DNA from: Gammaproteobacteria bacterium
GTDB lineage: Bacteria > Pseudomonadota > Gammaproteobacteria > Steroidobacterales > Steroidobacteraceae
Assembly: GCA_028870705.1 (NCBI GenBank)
Contig: JAGWPD010000222.1
Location: 1 to 43,234, forward strand
Reading direction: 5' to 3'
DNA length: 43,234 nucleotides
Shown: piece by piece, positions 32,409 through 42,333 of the stretch
How positions within the stretch are numbered: the first letter of the stretch is position 1
Layout of the letters: every line of letters begins with the position of its first letter
Program-made: the position numbers and the translations under genes
The notes under the pieces: model-generated
Databases searched by the model: none
The model's input: only the letters and a program-made list of their open reading frames with translations
What the model was told of the DNA's origin: nothing

Positions 32409-33710
32409 ATGACCACCAACGCCGAACTGCATCAACGCCGCGTCGCCGCCGTACCGCGTGGCGTCGCCAATTCATTGCCCGTTTACGCAGACCGCGCCAG
32501 CAATGCCGAGCTGTGGGACGTCGAGGGCAAGCGCTACATCGACTTCGCCAGCGGCATCGCGGTACTCAACACCGGCCACCGGCACCCGTCCATCGTCAAG
32601 GCCATCGGCGCGCAGCTCGGGAAACTGATCCACACCTGCTTCCAGGTCACGCCCTATGCGGGCTACATCGAACTGTGCGAACAGCTGAACCGGCTGGCGC
32701 CCGGCCCGACGCCGAAGAAATCGATGCTGTTCTCGACCGGCGCCGAGGCGATCGAGAACGCGCTGAAGATCGCGCGCTTCCATACCCGGCGCCCGGGAGT
32801 CATCGCCTTCAGCGGCAGCTTCCACGGCCGCACGCTTGCGGCCATGACGCTGACCGGCAAGGTGCAACCCTACAAGGCCGGATTCGGACCGATGCTGCCG
32901 TCGGTGTTCCACGCGCCCTTTCCGATGGCCTACCACGGCGTCAGCGTCGCCGACTCGCTGGCAGCGATCGAAGCGCTGTTCAAGTCCGATATCGATCCGG
33001 CCCAGGTCGCCGCGCTCATCATCGAGCCGGTGCAGGGCGAAGGCGGATTCTATGTCGCGCCGCCCGAGTTCCTGCGCGCGCTGCGCACGCTGTGCGACAG
33101 GCACGGCATCGTGCTGATCATCGACGAAATCCAGTCGGGTTTTGGCCGCACCGGCCGGATGTTCGCGATCGAATACGCCGGCGTCGAACCCGACCTGATG
33201 ACGGTAGCCAAGAGCATCGCCGGCGGCGTGCCGCTGTCGGGACTGGTCGGCAAGGCCGAGATCATGGACGCCCCGCCGCCGGGTGGGCTCGGCGGCACCT
33301 ATGCGGGCTCGCCGCTCGGCTGCGCCGCGGCGCTGGCGGTGCTCGAAGTGATGAAGGGCGAGAAACTGCTGGAGCGTTCGCTCCGGCTCGGTGACCGCCT
33401 GCACGCGCACCTGCGCGTGCTGCAGAAACGCTTCCCGGTGATCGGCGAGATCCGGGCGCTGGGCTCGATGGTCGCGATGGAGCTGGTGAAGAACGGCAAG
33501 GCCGATCAGCCCGATGCCGAGCTGACGCGCGCGCTGGTGCAGGCCGCCGCGCGCCACGGGCTGGTGATCCTCTCCTGCGGCGTTTACGGCAACGTGATCC
33601 GGTTCCTCGCGCCGCTGACGATCGCCGAGGCCCTGATGGACGAGGGACTCGACAAGCTCGAGACCGCGCTGGCGGAAGTGACCGCGGCCGCGAGCCAGGC
33701 TGCCGCCTGA
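32409..33710 (+). CDS. gabT: 4-aminobutyrate (class III) aminotransferase
   Basis: 433 residues from ATG 32409, with GAGGAAG upstream. PLP enzyme that moves the amino group of GABA or a similar omega-amino acid to 2-oxoglutarate. Motifs: IDFASGIAVLNTGHRHP, FSTGAEAIENALKIAR, SGSFHGRTLAAMTLTGK, IIEPVQGEGGF, LIIDEIQSGFGRTG and the PLP lysine in DLMTVAKSIAGGVPLSG, then GGTYAGSPLGCAAALAV. All fit GabT; related omega-aminotransferases cannot be ruled out. No gabD partner lies beside it. Confidence 0.9.
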   Translation: MTTNAELHQRRVAAVPRGVANSLPVYADRASNAELWDVEGKRYIDFASGIAVLNTGHRHPSIVKAIGAQLGKLIHTCFQVTPYAGYIELCEQLNRLAPGPTPKKSMLFSTGAEAIENALKIARFHTRRPGVIAFSGSFHGRTLAAMTLTGKVQPYKAGFGPMLPSVFHAPFPMAYHGVSVADSLAAIEALFKSDIDPAQVAALIIEPVQGEGGFYVAPPEFLRALRTLCDRHGIVLIIDEIQSGFGRTGRMFAIEYAGVEPDLMTVAKSIAGGVPLSGLVGKAEIMDAPPPGGLGGTYAGSPLGCAAALAVLEVMKGEKLLERSLRLGDRLHAHLRVLQKRFPVIGEIRALGSMVAMELVKNGKADQPDAELTRALVQAAARHGLVILSCGVYGNVIRFLAPLTIAEALMDEGLDKLETALAEVTAAASQAAA

Positions 33711-33740
33711 ATCACCGGCGCGCAATCCACGCGGCCGGCA

Positions 33741-33757
33741 CGGGGTAGCCGACCCCG
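33741..33757. terminator. hairpin between convergent gabT and the Cys-rich protein gene
   Basis: CGGGGT-AGCCG-ACCCCG, 6-bp stem in the 52-bp gap between two convergent genes. No T run, so a weak or Rho-assisted terminator at best. Confidence 0.3.
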
Positions 33758-33762
33758 CGCGC

Positions 33763-34062
33763 TCAAGCCCGGCCGACGTTGGCGTCGGTGGGGGAATGGA
33801 AGTACTCGCTCTCCGCCGCCAGCTGCGTGATCAGGCGCTTGAGCTCGGCCAGCCGCGCATCGGCGGTGTTGACCGCCAGGCAATCTTCGCAACGCGCGTC
33901 ACCGCAGGGCTGACGCGCGTACAGCCAGTACTGCACCGCACCGGCGAGCAGGCCATCGGCGATATCCCACAGGTCCGCTTCCTTGTCCCTGCCGGCGAGG
34001 CGATTGCCGAGGTCGACGGCCTTGGTGAAGGCCGAGTCAAACGTGTCCGCGATTTCTTCCAT
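33763..34062 (-). CDS. small Cys-containing hypothetical protein
   Basis: 99 residues from ATG 34062; ATG 34080 is an alternative. A helical N-terminal half (IADTFDSAFTKAVDLGNRLAG, LWDIADGLLAGAVQYWLYARQP) is followed by the cluster Cys-x4-Cys-x2-Cys (CGDARCEDC, residues 53-61), then a helix (ADARLAELKRLITQLAAESEYF). No signal peptide is present. The three clustered Cys suggest metal or cluster binding or a redox role. I recognise no family. It lies 29 bp downstream of the ABC exporter gene (stop at 34092) on the same strand. Confidence 0.7.
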   Translation of the reverse strand: MEEIADTFDSAFTKAVDLGNRLAGRDKEADLWDIADGLLAGAVQYWLYARQPCGDARCEDCLAVNTADARLAELKRLITQLAAESEYFHSPTDANVGRA

Positions 34063-34091
34063 GGCGGCATTGTACCTCATGGGCGCGGGAT

Positions 34092-35945
34092 CTATTGATA
34101 GCCGCGCGCCTGCAGCGCGAACAGCTGGGCGTAATGGCCACCGGCGGCGGTCAGCTCGGCATGCGTGCCGCGCTCGATGATGCAGCCACGTTCGAGCACC
34201 GCGATCTGGTCGGCCATGCGCACGGTCGAGAACCGATGTGAAATGAGGATCGTGATGCGGCCGCGGGCCAGCTGGCGGAAGTGCTCGAAGACCTCGGCCT
34301 CGGCGCGCGCATCCATGGCGGCGGTCGGCTCGTCGAGCACCAGCACATCCGCGCCGGTGCGCATGAAGGCGCGCGACAGCGCAATCTTCTGCCACTGCCC
34401 GCCCGAGAGCTCGCGGCCGTCGCGAAACCACTTGCCGAGCTGGGTCGCGTAACCGAGTGGCAGCTCGGCGATGAAGGCCGCGGCCCGGCCCTTCTCGGCC
34501 GCTTCGCGCCAGCGCGCCTCGTCCTCGAAGTGCGGTTCATCGCCGGCACCGACGTTTTCACCGACCTTGAGCTGGTAGCGCGCGAAATCCTGGAAGATCA
34601 CGCCGACCCGTTCGCGCAGGCTCTCCTCATCCCAGTCGCGGATATCCAGTCCCTCGAACAGGATCCGCCCCGCGGTCGGCTCGTACAGGCGCGTCAGCAG
34701 CTTGACGAGCGTCGTCTTGCCCGAGCCGTTCTCGCCGACCAGCGCCAGCGAACTGCCCGGCGGCAGCGCGAGGTTGATGTCCACCAGCGTCGGCTCGGTG
34801 GCGCCCGGATAGCTGAAGCTCACGTGTTCGAATACGATGCCGGCGGCTGGATCGGGACCGCGCCGTGCGTTGCCGTGCATCGGCGGCACGGGAGTTTCGA
34901 GGTAGTCGTACAACGTGGACAGATACAGGTTGTCCTCGTACATGCCGCCGACCGCGCTCAGCATCGCGGCCACGGCGGCCTGACCCTGCCGGAACAGCAG
35001 CAGGTACATCGTCATCTGCCCGAGCGTAATCGCCCCGTGCACGGCGGCCAGCGCAATCCAGGCATAGGCGGCGTAGAGCGTTGCGGTGGTGAGCAGGCCG
35101 AGGGCGAACCCCCAGCTGTCGCGGCGGATCGAGAGCGCCCGGTCCTGCCCGTAGAGCAGCGTGAAGATGTCGCGATAGCGCTGCAGGAAGCGCTCGCCCA
35201 GCCCGAACAACCGCACTTCCTTGACGTGGTCCTCGCGGGCCAGCACGGTCTCGAGGTACATCTGCATGCGCGTTTCGGGCGAGCGCCAGCGGAACAGGCG
35301 GAACGCGTCGCCGGAGAACTTGGTCTCGGCGATGAAGGCCGGCACGCCCGCGAGCAGCAACACCACCACCGACCAGGGCGACAAGCGCACCAGCAGCACC
35401 GCGAAGCTCAGCAGCGAGACCGCGTTCTGCAACAGCCCGAAGGTGCGCATCACCAGGCTGAGCGGCCGGCTCGAGGCCTCGCGCCGGGCGCGCGTGAGCT
35501 TGTCATAGAACTCCGAATCCTCGAACTGCGCCAGCTGCAGCGTCAGCGCCTTCTCGAGGATCATCACGTTGACGCGCTGGCCGAGCTGCGCGCGCAGCAG
35601 TGCCTGGCACAGCGACAGGCCACGTTGCGCGCCCGACAGCAGCGCCACCAGCGCTCCCTCCAGCAGCACCAGGCGCAGCACGCGCTGCACCTCGTGGCCT
35701 GGCGCATGCATCGCCTGCAGCACCGCGTCGACGATCTGCGCACCCACCCAGGCCACACCTGCGGGCAGCAGGCCGCCGACCAGCGTCAGGGCCGCGGCAG
35801 CGAACAGCAGGCTGCGGTCGGTATCCCAGACCAGCCGGACGGCGTGCCGGCTGTAACGGAACACGCCAAAGAAGCTGCGCAGGGCTTCGTGCGCGCGTTG
35901 CGGCGGCGCGGCAGGCGGCGGTTGGGGCGGACCATGCGAACTCAT
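34092..35945 (-). CDS. ABC exporter, fused permease and ATPase
   Basis: 617 residues from ATG 35945. The N-terminal ~30 residues are Pro-rich. A six-helix permease domain (about 50-340) includes [22 protein letters not shown] and the segment from [19 protein letters not shown]. The ATPase domain has Walker [14 protein letters not shown]-loop VIFQDF, signature [15 protein letters not shown], Walker [13 protein letters not shown] and the switch His in [10 protein letters not shown]. This is an MsbA/MdlB-like half-size exporter that works as a dimer; substrate unknown. It is divergent from typA with 150 bp between. Confidence 0.93.
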   Translation of the reverse strand: MSSHGPPQPPPAAPPQRAHEALRSFFGVFRYSRHAVRLVWDTDRSLLFAAAALTLVGGLLPAGVAWVGAQIVDAVLQAMHAPGHEVQRVLRLVLLEGALVALLSGAQRGLSLCQALLRAQLGQRVNVMILEKALTLQLAQFEDSEFYDKLTRARREASSRPLSLVMRTFGLLQNAVSLLSFAVLLVRLSPWSVVVLLLAGVPAFIAETKFSGDAFRLFRWRSPETRMQMYLETVLAREDHVKEVRLFGLGERFLQRYRDIFTLLYGQDRALSIRRDSWGFALGLLTTATLYAAYAWIALAAVHGAITLGQMTMYLLLFRQGQAAVAAMLSAVGGMYEDNLYLSTLYDYLETPVPPMHGNARRGPDPAAGIVFEHVSFSYPGATEPTLVDINLALPPGSSLALVGENGSGKTTLVKLLTRLYEPTAGRILFEGLDIRDWDEESLRERVGVIFQDFARYQLKVGENVGAGDEPHFEDEARWREAAEKGRAAAFIAELPLGYATQLGKWFRDGRELSGGQWQKIALSRAFMRTGADVLVLDEPTAAMDARAEAEVFEHFRQLARGRITILISHRFSTVRMADQIAVLERGCIIERGTHAELTAAGGHYAQLFALQARGYQ

Positions 35946-36095
35946 TGGTCCCGCTATATAGATAAGCCCCGGCAATTAAGCCAGCCCCGACCGAATAAAC
36001 TAATTGAAGTCAGGCATTTAGACGCCAGGCGCCGGTTCTGGTACCCTGCACGGCCTTTTTTTGCCCTTAGGACCCGCGCCGGTCTCCGAGCAGCC

Positions 36096-37925
36096 ATGCA
36101 ACGCCCGATCCGCAACATTGCCATTATTGCCCACGTCGACCATGGCAAGACCACGCTGGTCGATTGCCTGCTCAAGCAGTCGGGCACCTTTGCTTCCCAC
36201 GAGAAGGTGGGCGAGCGCGTCATGGATTCGAACGACATCGAGCGCGAGCGCGGCATCACCATCCTCGCCAAGAACTGCGCCATCGAGTACGGCGGCACCC
36301 GCATCAACATCGTCGACACGCCAGGCCACGCCGACTTTGGCGGTGAAGTCGAGCGCGTGCTATCGATGGTCGACGGCGTTCTGATCCTGGTCGACGCGGT
36401 CGAGGGCCCGATGCCGCAGACTCGCTTCGTGACACGCAAGGCGCTGGCGCTGGGCCACAAGGCCATCGTCGTCGTCAACAAGGTCGACCGTCCGGGTTCG
36501 CGCCCGGGTTGGGTCGTCGACCAGACCTTCGACCTGTTCGACAAGCTCGGCGCCACCGACGAGCAGCTCGACTTCCCGGTGATCTATGCCTCGGCGCTCC
36601 AGGGCTGGGCCAGCCTCGACCCGACGCGCGTCGAGCAGGATATGTCCGCGTTGTTCGAAGCCGTGTTGCAATACGTGCCGCCGCCCAAGAGCGAGGCCGA
36701 CGGTCCGCTGCAATTGCAGATATCGACTCTGGACTACAACTCGTATGTGGGCCGTATCGGCATAGGCCGCATCCGCCGCGGTACGCTGCGCGCCGGGCGC
36801 CAGGTTGCGCTGCGTTATGGCAATGAAGACCGCGGACTGGCCAGAGTCGCGCAGGTGCTCGCATTCAAGGGGCTGCAGCGCGAGAGCGTAGGCGAGGCTT
36901 GCGCCGGCGATATCGTTGCGATCACCGGCATTGAAGACGTGAACATCGGCCTCACGGTGTGCGACGTGGAAGGCGCCGAGGGCCTGCCGCCCATCCAGGT
37001 CGATGAGCCGACTCTGGCGATGAATTTCCAGGTCAACACCTCGCCGCTCGCCGGCCGCGAGGGCAAGTTCGTGACCAGCCGCCAGATCCGCGAACGGCTG
37101 CTGCGCGAGCTCCAGAGCAACGTGGCCCTGCGCGTCGAGGAGACCGACGAACCGGATGTGTTCTATGTCTCGGGCCGCGGCGAACTGCACCTGACCATCC
37201 TGGTGGAGAACATGCGGCGCGAGGGCTTCGAGCTCGCGGTCGGCAAGCCGCAGGTGCTTAAGAAGATCGTCGACGGGCGCACGCTCGAGCCCTTCGAGGC
37301 GCTCACGGTCGACATCGACACAGACTGCCAGGGCGCCGTTATGGAGGCCCTCGGCACGCGCCGCGCCGAGCTCACCGACATGGTGATCGATGCGCAGGGG
37401 CGCGTGCGCCTCGAATACCGCATCCCGGCGCGCGGCCTGATCGGCTTCCAGGGCGAATTCATGACCATGACACGCGGCACCGGACTGATCAGCCACATCT
37501 TCGACGGGTTCGACGAAGTGAAGGGGGAAATCCCCGACCGGCACAACGGCGTACTGATCAGCAATGAAAACGGCGCGGCGGTGGCCTACTCGATCTTCGC
37601 GCTGCAGGAACGCGGCCGGATGTTCGTCAGCCACGGCGACAAAGTCTACGAAGGCATGGTAATCGGCATCCACAGCCGCGACAACGACCTGGTGGTCAAT
37701 CCGATCAAGACCAAGAAGCTCACCAACATCCGCGCCGCCGGCAAGGACGACGCGCTGCTGCTGACGCCGCCGATCAAACTGACGCTCGAATATGCGGTCG
37801 AGTTCATCGCCGACGACGAACTGGTCGAGGTGACGCCTGAGAGCATCCGCATCCGCAAGCGCAACCTCCGCGAGCAGGACCGGCGGCGGCTGGCGCGCGG
37901 CGATTCGACCGCCGCGGTCGGCTGA
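36096..37925 (+). CDS. typA: ribosome-associated GTPase TypA/BipA
   Basis: 609 residues from ATG 36096. Translational GTPase that aids ribosome assembly at low temperature and stress. G motifs: AHVDHGKTT (P-loop), RGITI (switch I), [20 protein letters not shown] and SALQG. Domains EF-G II, III and V follow ([46 protein letters not shown]), with the BipA-specific C-terminal part ([26 protein letters not shown]). The length is that of the family. The reading frame extends far upstream but only as antisense of the ABC gene, so the ATG at 36096 is chosen. Confidence 0.97.
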   Translation: MQRPIRNIAIIAHVDHGKTTLVDCLLKQSGTFASHEKVGERVMDSNDIERERGITILAKNCAIEYGGTRINIVDTPGHADFGGEVERVLSMVDGVLILVDAVEGPMPQTRFVTRKALALGHKAIVVVNKVDRPGSRPGWVVDQTFDLFDKLGATDEQLDFPVIYASALQGWASLDPTRVEQDMSALFEAVLQYVPPPKSEADGPLQLQISTLDYNSYVGRIGIGRIRRGTLRAGRQVALRYGNEDRGLARVAQVLAFKGLQRESVGEACAGDIVAITGIEDVNIGLTVCDVEGAEGLPPIQVDEPTLAMNFQVNTSPLAGREGKFVTSRQIRERLLRELQSNVALRVEETDEPDVFYVSGRGELHLTILVENMRREGFELAVGKPQVLKKIVDGRTLEPFEALTVDIDTDCQGAVMEALGTRRAELTDMVIDAQGRVRLEYRIPARGLIGFQGEFMTMTRGTGLISHIFDGFDEVKGEIPDRHNGVLISNENGAAVAYSIFALQERGRMFVSHGDKVYEGMVIGIHSRDNDLVVNPIKTKKLTNIRAAGKDDALLLTPPIKLTLEYAVEFIADDELVEVTPESIRIRKRNLREQDRRRLARGDSTAAVG

Positions 37926-38003
37926 TTGACCTTAATCCGCCCGCCTGTCGGCTGCTGGCGACAGGCACTCATGAGGCGCCGCATGGTGGAAAATGGGCGG
38001 GAC

Positions 38004-39257
38004 ATGCGCCTCCCCGCAAGACCCGTTCCGAACCTGGCCGCCGCGCTGGGCGCGCTTGCCGTGCTGGCGGGCTGCGGTGGCGACCTCGGCAGCGGCGGTG
38101 CGACCTCGGTGGCTGGCAGCAACGTCACGGCGATCACCGTCGATGGCGGACCCGCCGGAGCAATCAACGGCGTCAACTCGCCGTATGTGTCGGTTACGGT
38201 CTGCCAGCCGGGTTCGACCAGCAACTGCCAGGTGATCGATCACGTGCTGCTCGATACCGGCTCGACCGGCCTCCGGCTGCTGGCGAGCGTGGCCAACAAG
38301 TCGCTCGCGCTCCCGCAGCAAATGGACACTGCCGGCCAGCCGCTGTTCGAGTGCCTGCAATTCGCTGACCGCAGCTATGCCTGGGGCACGGTGCGGCTGG
38401 CTGACGTGCAGATCGCCGATGGCAAGGCGCTGAACCTGCCCGTGCAGCTGATCGGGGATGCCGCCGCCCCCACTGCGCCAAGCGAGTGCTCGCTGGCACT
38501 GACCGCCAAGCCGCTGCCGGCCGCGGACACGGTCGCGGCGCTCGATGCCAACGGCATCCTCGGCATCGGCGTGTTCCGCGAGGATTGCGGCGCCGGCTGC
38601 ACCCTGCCGCCCGCGGCGGGCCAGATCTACCAGTACTACACCTGCACCACCAACGCCTGCAACGGCGAGACATTGGCTACCTCGTTGCAGGTGCAGAACC
38701 CCGTGTACCACTTCGCGACGAACAACAACGGCGTGGTGATCGAACTGCCGGCCATCGGACCGGCCGGTGCGTTCGGTGCGCGCGGCTCGCTGGTGCTGGG
38801 CATCAATACCCAGAGCAACAATGGGCTCGGCACTGCCAAGGTACTGCCGGTCGATGCGCTGGGCTTCGTGACCACGGTGTACAACGGCCAGACGCTGCTG
38901 CACAGCTACATCGACTCGGCCTCCAAGGGGCTGTATTTCGACGACGCATACCCGGTCTGCAATCCGGCGTCAGTCGCGGGGGGCCTCTATTGTCCGGGCG
39001 CGGCCGCGCCCGTGTCGCGGTCAGCCACCATCCAGGGCACGGATGGCAGCAACAAGCAGGTCGACTTCACGATCGGTGACGGCCTCGCGCTGCTGCAGGC
39101 CCAGCCGACCTACAACGCGTTCGGCAATTTCGGCGGGCCGCTCGGCGATGCGACCGCATTCGACTGGGGGCTGCCGTTCTTCTACGGCCGCAGCGTGTTC
39201 GTGGCCATCGAAGGCCAGTCGACCACCGGCGCCACCGGCCCCTACTTCGCGTTCTAG
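38004..39257 (+). CDS. DUF3443-type lipoprotein with two aspartic-protease-like motifs
   Basis: 417 residues from ATG 38004, which gives a proper lipoprotein signal: ALGALAVLAGC with the lipobox Cys24, then GGDLGSGG. The protein is DUF3443-like. DTGSTGL at Asp84 and IDSASKGLYF at Asp304 look like the two active-site loops of pepsin-type proteases (DTGS and DS[AG]S), with the hydrophobic residues before each Asp (HVLLDTGS, SYIDSAS). Many Cys suggest disulfides in the envelope. Starts further upstream (ATG 37971 or 37983) would disrupt the signal. It follows typA on the same strand and converges with the next gene (4-nt overlap). Protease activity is not shown. Confidence 0.75.
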   Translation: MRLPARPVPNLAAALGALAVLAGCGGDLGSGGATSVAGSNVTAITVDGGPAGAINGVNSPYVSVTVCQPGSTSNCQVIDHVLLDTGSTGLRLLASVANKSLALPQQMDTAGQPLFECLQFADRSYAWGTVRLADVQIADGKALNLPVQLIGDAAAPTAPSECSLALTAKPLPAADTVAALDANGILGIGVFREDCGAGCTLPPAAGQIYQYYTCTTNACNGETLATSLQVQNPVYHFATNNNGVVIELPAIGPAGAFGARGSLVLGINTQSNNGLGTAKVLPVDALGFVTTVYNGQTLLHSYIDSASKGLYFDDAYPVCNPASVAGGLYCPGAAAPVSRSATIQGTDGSNKQVDFTIGDGLALLQAQPTYNAFGNFGGPLGDATAFDWGLPFFYGRSVFVAIEGQSTTGATGPYFAF

Positions 39258-39880
39258 CGTTCCCCGTCCATGAAGCGCACGTAGCGATCGAGTGCGCGGC
39301 GCTGGTCATCCCACAATTCGTAAGTCACCGTGTCCTCGCCGAGCTGGGTCCGCACCGCAAGGCTCCGTGCACCCGCGATGAAGCGCAGCGTGTCCAGGTC
39401 GGTCGGGAACACCAGCGGCTTGACGTCCTGGCCGGGCGGCGCGTGCACCGGCCGCGCGATGCCCAGATCGGTCGGTGATTTGCCGGCCGCATCGAGCCGG
39501 ATGCGCCGGTCGTCGGCAATCAGCACGATCGAGTCGGCGAGCGCCGAAGCCGGCGCGTAGCGCGGATCGAGCGTCGACCAGACATAGGCGACCAGCACGT
39601 ACTCGAGCTTGCCGCCACGATCTACCGAGGCGGCCGACAGGGTGACGTAGTCGCGCAGGTTCGCGGCCCGTTCGCTCCGGTCGCGCGCGAATACCAGCGG
39701 CGCATCGACCAGGTCGACCGTGGCGCCGGTCTGCTCGTCCAGGTACTCCTCGGGCTGCGGCGGCGGCGAACGACCGACAACACCCCCGCTGGCCAGGAGC
39801 GCGGCGAAACACACTGCGCACAGCGCGGCGGTACGTGGCGTCGCCAGCTGCCGATGCCGTAAACGGGCTCGCGGGATCAT
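39254..39880 (-). CDS. exported hypothetical protein, last gene of the cytochrome/barrel operon
   Basis: 208 residues. An N-terminal hydrophobic segment (AALCAVCFAALLASGGVVG) after a basic lead suggests export or anchoring. The rest is a soluble beta-rich domain with EEYLDEQTGATVDLVDAPLVFAR, LEYVLVAYVWSTLDPRY and YELWDDQRRALDRYVRFMDG. I recognise no family. The start ATG (39880-39878) shares a base with the stop of the SPOR-barrel gene (TGATG), indicating coupled translation, so it belongs functionally with that gene. Confidence 0.72.
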   Translation of the reverse strand: MIPRARLRHRQLATPRTAALCAVCFAALLASGGVVGRSPPPQPEEYLDEQTGATVDLVDAPLVFARDRSERAANLRDYVTLSAASVDRGGKLEYVLVAYVWSTLDPRYAPASALADSIVLIADDRRIRLDAAGKSPTDLGIARPVHAPPGQDVKPLVFPTDLDTLRFIAGARSLAVRTQLGEDTVTYELWDDQRRALDRYVRFMDGER

Positions 39881-42333
39881 CAGAATCCGATGCGGTAAGC
39901 GAGGCTCACATAATAGCGCTTTGTATTCTGCGTCTGCAGCGTGGAGTCGCGCTTGCCGAGCTGCCCACCGGCTTCGAACTGCAGCAGCCGCCGGCCGCGC
40001 TGGTAGTCGAGCAGCACCGAGGGCAGGAACGACAATTCGGTGCTGCCATCGCTGGCGAGTTGCCGGTGATCGATGGTCAGGCGGGGACCGAGCCGCCAGT
40101 CGCCGCCGACCGGCACGCGCGTGGTGGCCGCCACCGAGGCGATCTTGCCGGTCTCGGTATTGGCATAGGCCACGCTCAGCACGTTGAAATCCCCAGTGCG
40201 CCAGATGTTCGAGCCGTAGACCTGCGCCTGGTACGACAGCGTCAGGCCGGTGCCCGGCTGCGCCGGCACGCCGCCCGAAGCGGGCGTGGCGCCGATCCTG
40301 GCGGCATCGACGGTCGCCGAGAACTGGTAGCGCAGGCCCAGCGGCCGCGTCGCGGTCAGGCTGTAGTTGGAGGACACCGCGGTACGATCGCGGGCGAGCT
40401 GCAGTATCTCGTTGTCCGTGAACACCGTCTGCAGGTCGGCGATGCTGGTGGCATTCTGGCCGATCAGCGCATTGCGCAGCGAGATCACCGGCGCGTTGCG
40501 CTTTTCCGCATCGAAGCTCAGGCTCCAGCGCGCCGGCAGCTGCATCGTACCGAGCAGCGCGGCCGCGTTCAGCGAATGGAAGTACACGTCATAGTCGTAC
40601 AGCATCGTCATTGAGGTACGCGGCAGCAGCAGCCGCGCCTCGAAACCGGTGCCGCGGCGGTCGGTCAGCCCGTCGAAGCGCTGCTGCGCAAAGAACACGC
40701 TCGCGTCCCAGTGGGCGCCCGGCGGCGCGTACGGGATCGCTACCGCCCAGAAACTGCGCTGCCGCACGATGCCGCCGTTGGTCCGCTCGACCGGGTAGCC
40801 CGCGGCGACATTGATACCGAGCGAGCGCAGCATCTGCCAGGAGGCGAACGCGCCATCGAACGTGCCCAGCACGCCGCCACTGTTCTGCGACTGCCGGCCA
40901 ACGCGCGCCAGCAGGCCCCACTGGCGGTCGGCGAACTCGAACGAGGCCACGCTGATGCGCTTGGTGGAATCGTTGGCACTGGTCGCGGAGCTGCCGGCGA
41001 AATTCTTGGCATAACCCGCGCTGATGCGCGCGGTCATGTCGAAGCGCTCGCCGCGGCGCTTGGCGAGCACGTCAACGTCGTTGTAGAGCGAGTTCTGCTT
41101 CTGGGTCTGGCTGTTGTTGGGCACGACGGTGCCGCCCGCATTGGCGCTGTTGCTGACCGTCGTGCCGTCATAACGGTACATCTGCGCCACGCCGCCATTC
41201 ACGTGCCAGCCGGTGGCCGCGGCCGTGCCGCCGCCGGTGCCGGTGCGCGCACTGGTCGAGGCTGCCCGCAGCGTCGCCAGGCGCCGCGCAATGCGCTCAG
41301 CGGCCTCGCCGGCCGGATAGCGGCGCAGGTACTCCTCGTATTCCGCCTTGGCCTGCGCCAGCTGCCCGGAACGTTCGCGCGCCAGTCCCAGCAGCTCCTG
41401 CATCGCCGCGCGCTGCGGAAATTCCGGCTGGCGCTGCAGCTTGGTGAGCGTGGCGATCGCGGCCGGGTAGTTGCGCGCGCTCATCTGGCTGCGCGCGCCG
41501 GCCACCAGCTTGGCGAGCGTGGCCGGGTCGAGCGCGGCATCGGCGCCGATGCGCTCGACCGGTGGCAGCACTTCGCCGGTGCCGCCGCCCGCCGCCGACG
41601 TGATCTCGTCACCGATCGCGAGCCAGGCGCGCGGATAATCGGCCAGCGCCGCATTCAGCACGCGCTCGGCGTCCGCGCGTTTGTCGAACGGCCCCGCGCG
41701 CAGGCGATACCAGGTTTCCTCGTCCACCACCGCCTGGCTGACGTAAACCGGTGTCTTCAACCGGCCGCGGGCAAGCTGGAGCGCGGCGGGCGGGAAATCC
41801 TTCGGTTGCGATTCGAGGTTGACCGCGAAGCTGGCCGCCGGGCCTGACGGCTCGTTGATCATGAGCTTGCCGCGCCCGCGGGCCCGGTCGATCAGCCGCA
41901 CGCGCAGCCCGCGCGGATCGACACCCTGCGCCAGCACGTAGCGCTCGCTCTTGCGGAAATCGAATACCAGCGTGACCTGGCCGGGCACGTCGGACTCGAC
42001 CCGCGCGGCGTCGATGATGTGCGCGCCGCCGGATACCGGCGGCAGCTCGCCGAGGATCTGCGTGCCCGGCGCGAGCTGGCAATCGCCCAGCGGCTGCAGC
42101 TGGATGCGCAATTCCTTCGACTCGGACGCCGGCTGGTGGGTGAGGTAGCGGAGCGAGCAGGTGAACTGCACGACCACGTCGGCCTGGTCGTCGTGGTCCT
42201 CGACCTCGATGACGTCGACGAAGCGGCCGGGACCCGCGCCGGTGATCTGCGCCAGCGCCGGGCCCGCACCCAGCACGGCCAGCAACGCGAACCCGGCAGC
42301 GGCGACGGCGCCGCTAGTGCTTGAACGCGGCAT
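39880..42333 (-). CDS. outer-membrane beta-barrel protein with SPOR and TPR domains
   Basis: 817 residues from ATG 42333, which overlaps the upstream cytochrome gene by 20 nt. Signal peptide 1-28 (cut after ALA). Residues about 35-165 form an AMIN-like or STN-like beta domain with two Cys. Residues about 168-243 are a SPOR domain (SFAVNLESQPKDF, then TWYRLRAGPFDKRADAERVL), which in other proteins binds denuded peptidoglycan. Residues about 285-355 are TPR-like helices (AAIATLTKLQRQP, QAKAEYEEYLRRYP). From about 375 to the end alternating strands with terminal Phe (YYVSLAYRIGF) indicate an outer-membrane barrel. No haem motif is present. By analogy to porin-cytochrome complexes the barrel may hold or contact the adjacent multihaem cytochrome; this is inference. 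Confidence 0.75.
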   Translation of the reverse strand: MPRSSTSGAVAAAGFALLAVLGAGPALAQITGAGPGRFVDVIEVEDHDDQADVVVQFTCSLRYLTHQPASESKELRIQLQPLGDCQLAPGTQILGELPPVSGGAHIIDAARVESDVPGQVTLVFDFRKSERYVLAQGVDPRGLRVRLIDRARGRGKLMINEPSGPAASFAVNLESQPKDFPPAALQLARGRLKTPVYVSQAVVDEETWYRLRAGPFDKRADAERVLNAALADYPRAWLAIGDEITSAAGGGTGEVLPPVERIGADAALDPATLAKLVAGARSQMSARNYPAAIATLTKLQRQPEFPQRAAMQELLGLARERSGQLAQAKAEYEEYLRRYPAGEAAERIARRLATLRAASTSARTGTGGGTAAATGWHVNGGVAQMYRYDGTTVSNSANAGGTVVPNNSQTQKQNSLYNDVDVLAKRRGERFDMTARISAGYAKNFAGSSATSANDSTKRISVASFEFADRQWGLLARVGRQSQNSGGVLGTFDGAFASWQMLRSLGINVAAGYPVERTNGGIVRQRSFWAVAIPYAPPGAHWDASVFFAQQRFDGLTDRRGTGFEARLLLPRTSMTMLYDYDVYFHSLNAAALLGTMQLPARWSLSFDAEKRNAPVISLRNALIGQNATSIADLQTVFTDNEILQLARDRTAVSSNYSLTATRPLGLRYQFSATVDAARIGATPASGGVPAQPGTGLTLSYQAQVYGSNIWRTGDFNVLSVAYANTETGKIASVAATTRVPVGGDWRLGPRLTIDHRQLASDGSTELSFLPSVLLDYQRGRRLLQFEAGGQLGKRDSTLQTQNTKRYYVSLAYRIGF

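Noticed and set aside
34281-36095. Long N-terminal extension of the typA frame
   Set aside because: It is the antisense of the ABC exporter gene; TypA homologues begin at the ATG 36096 with [20 protein letters not shown].
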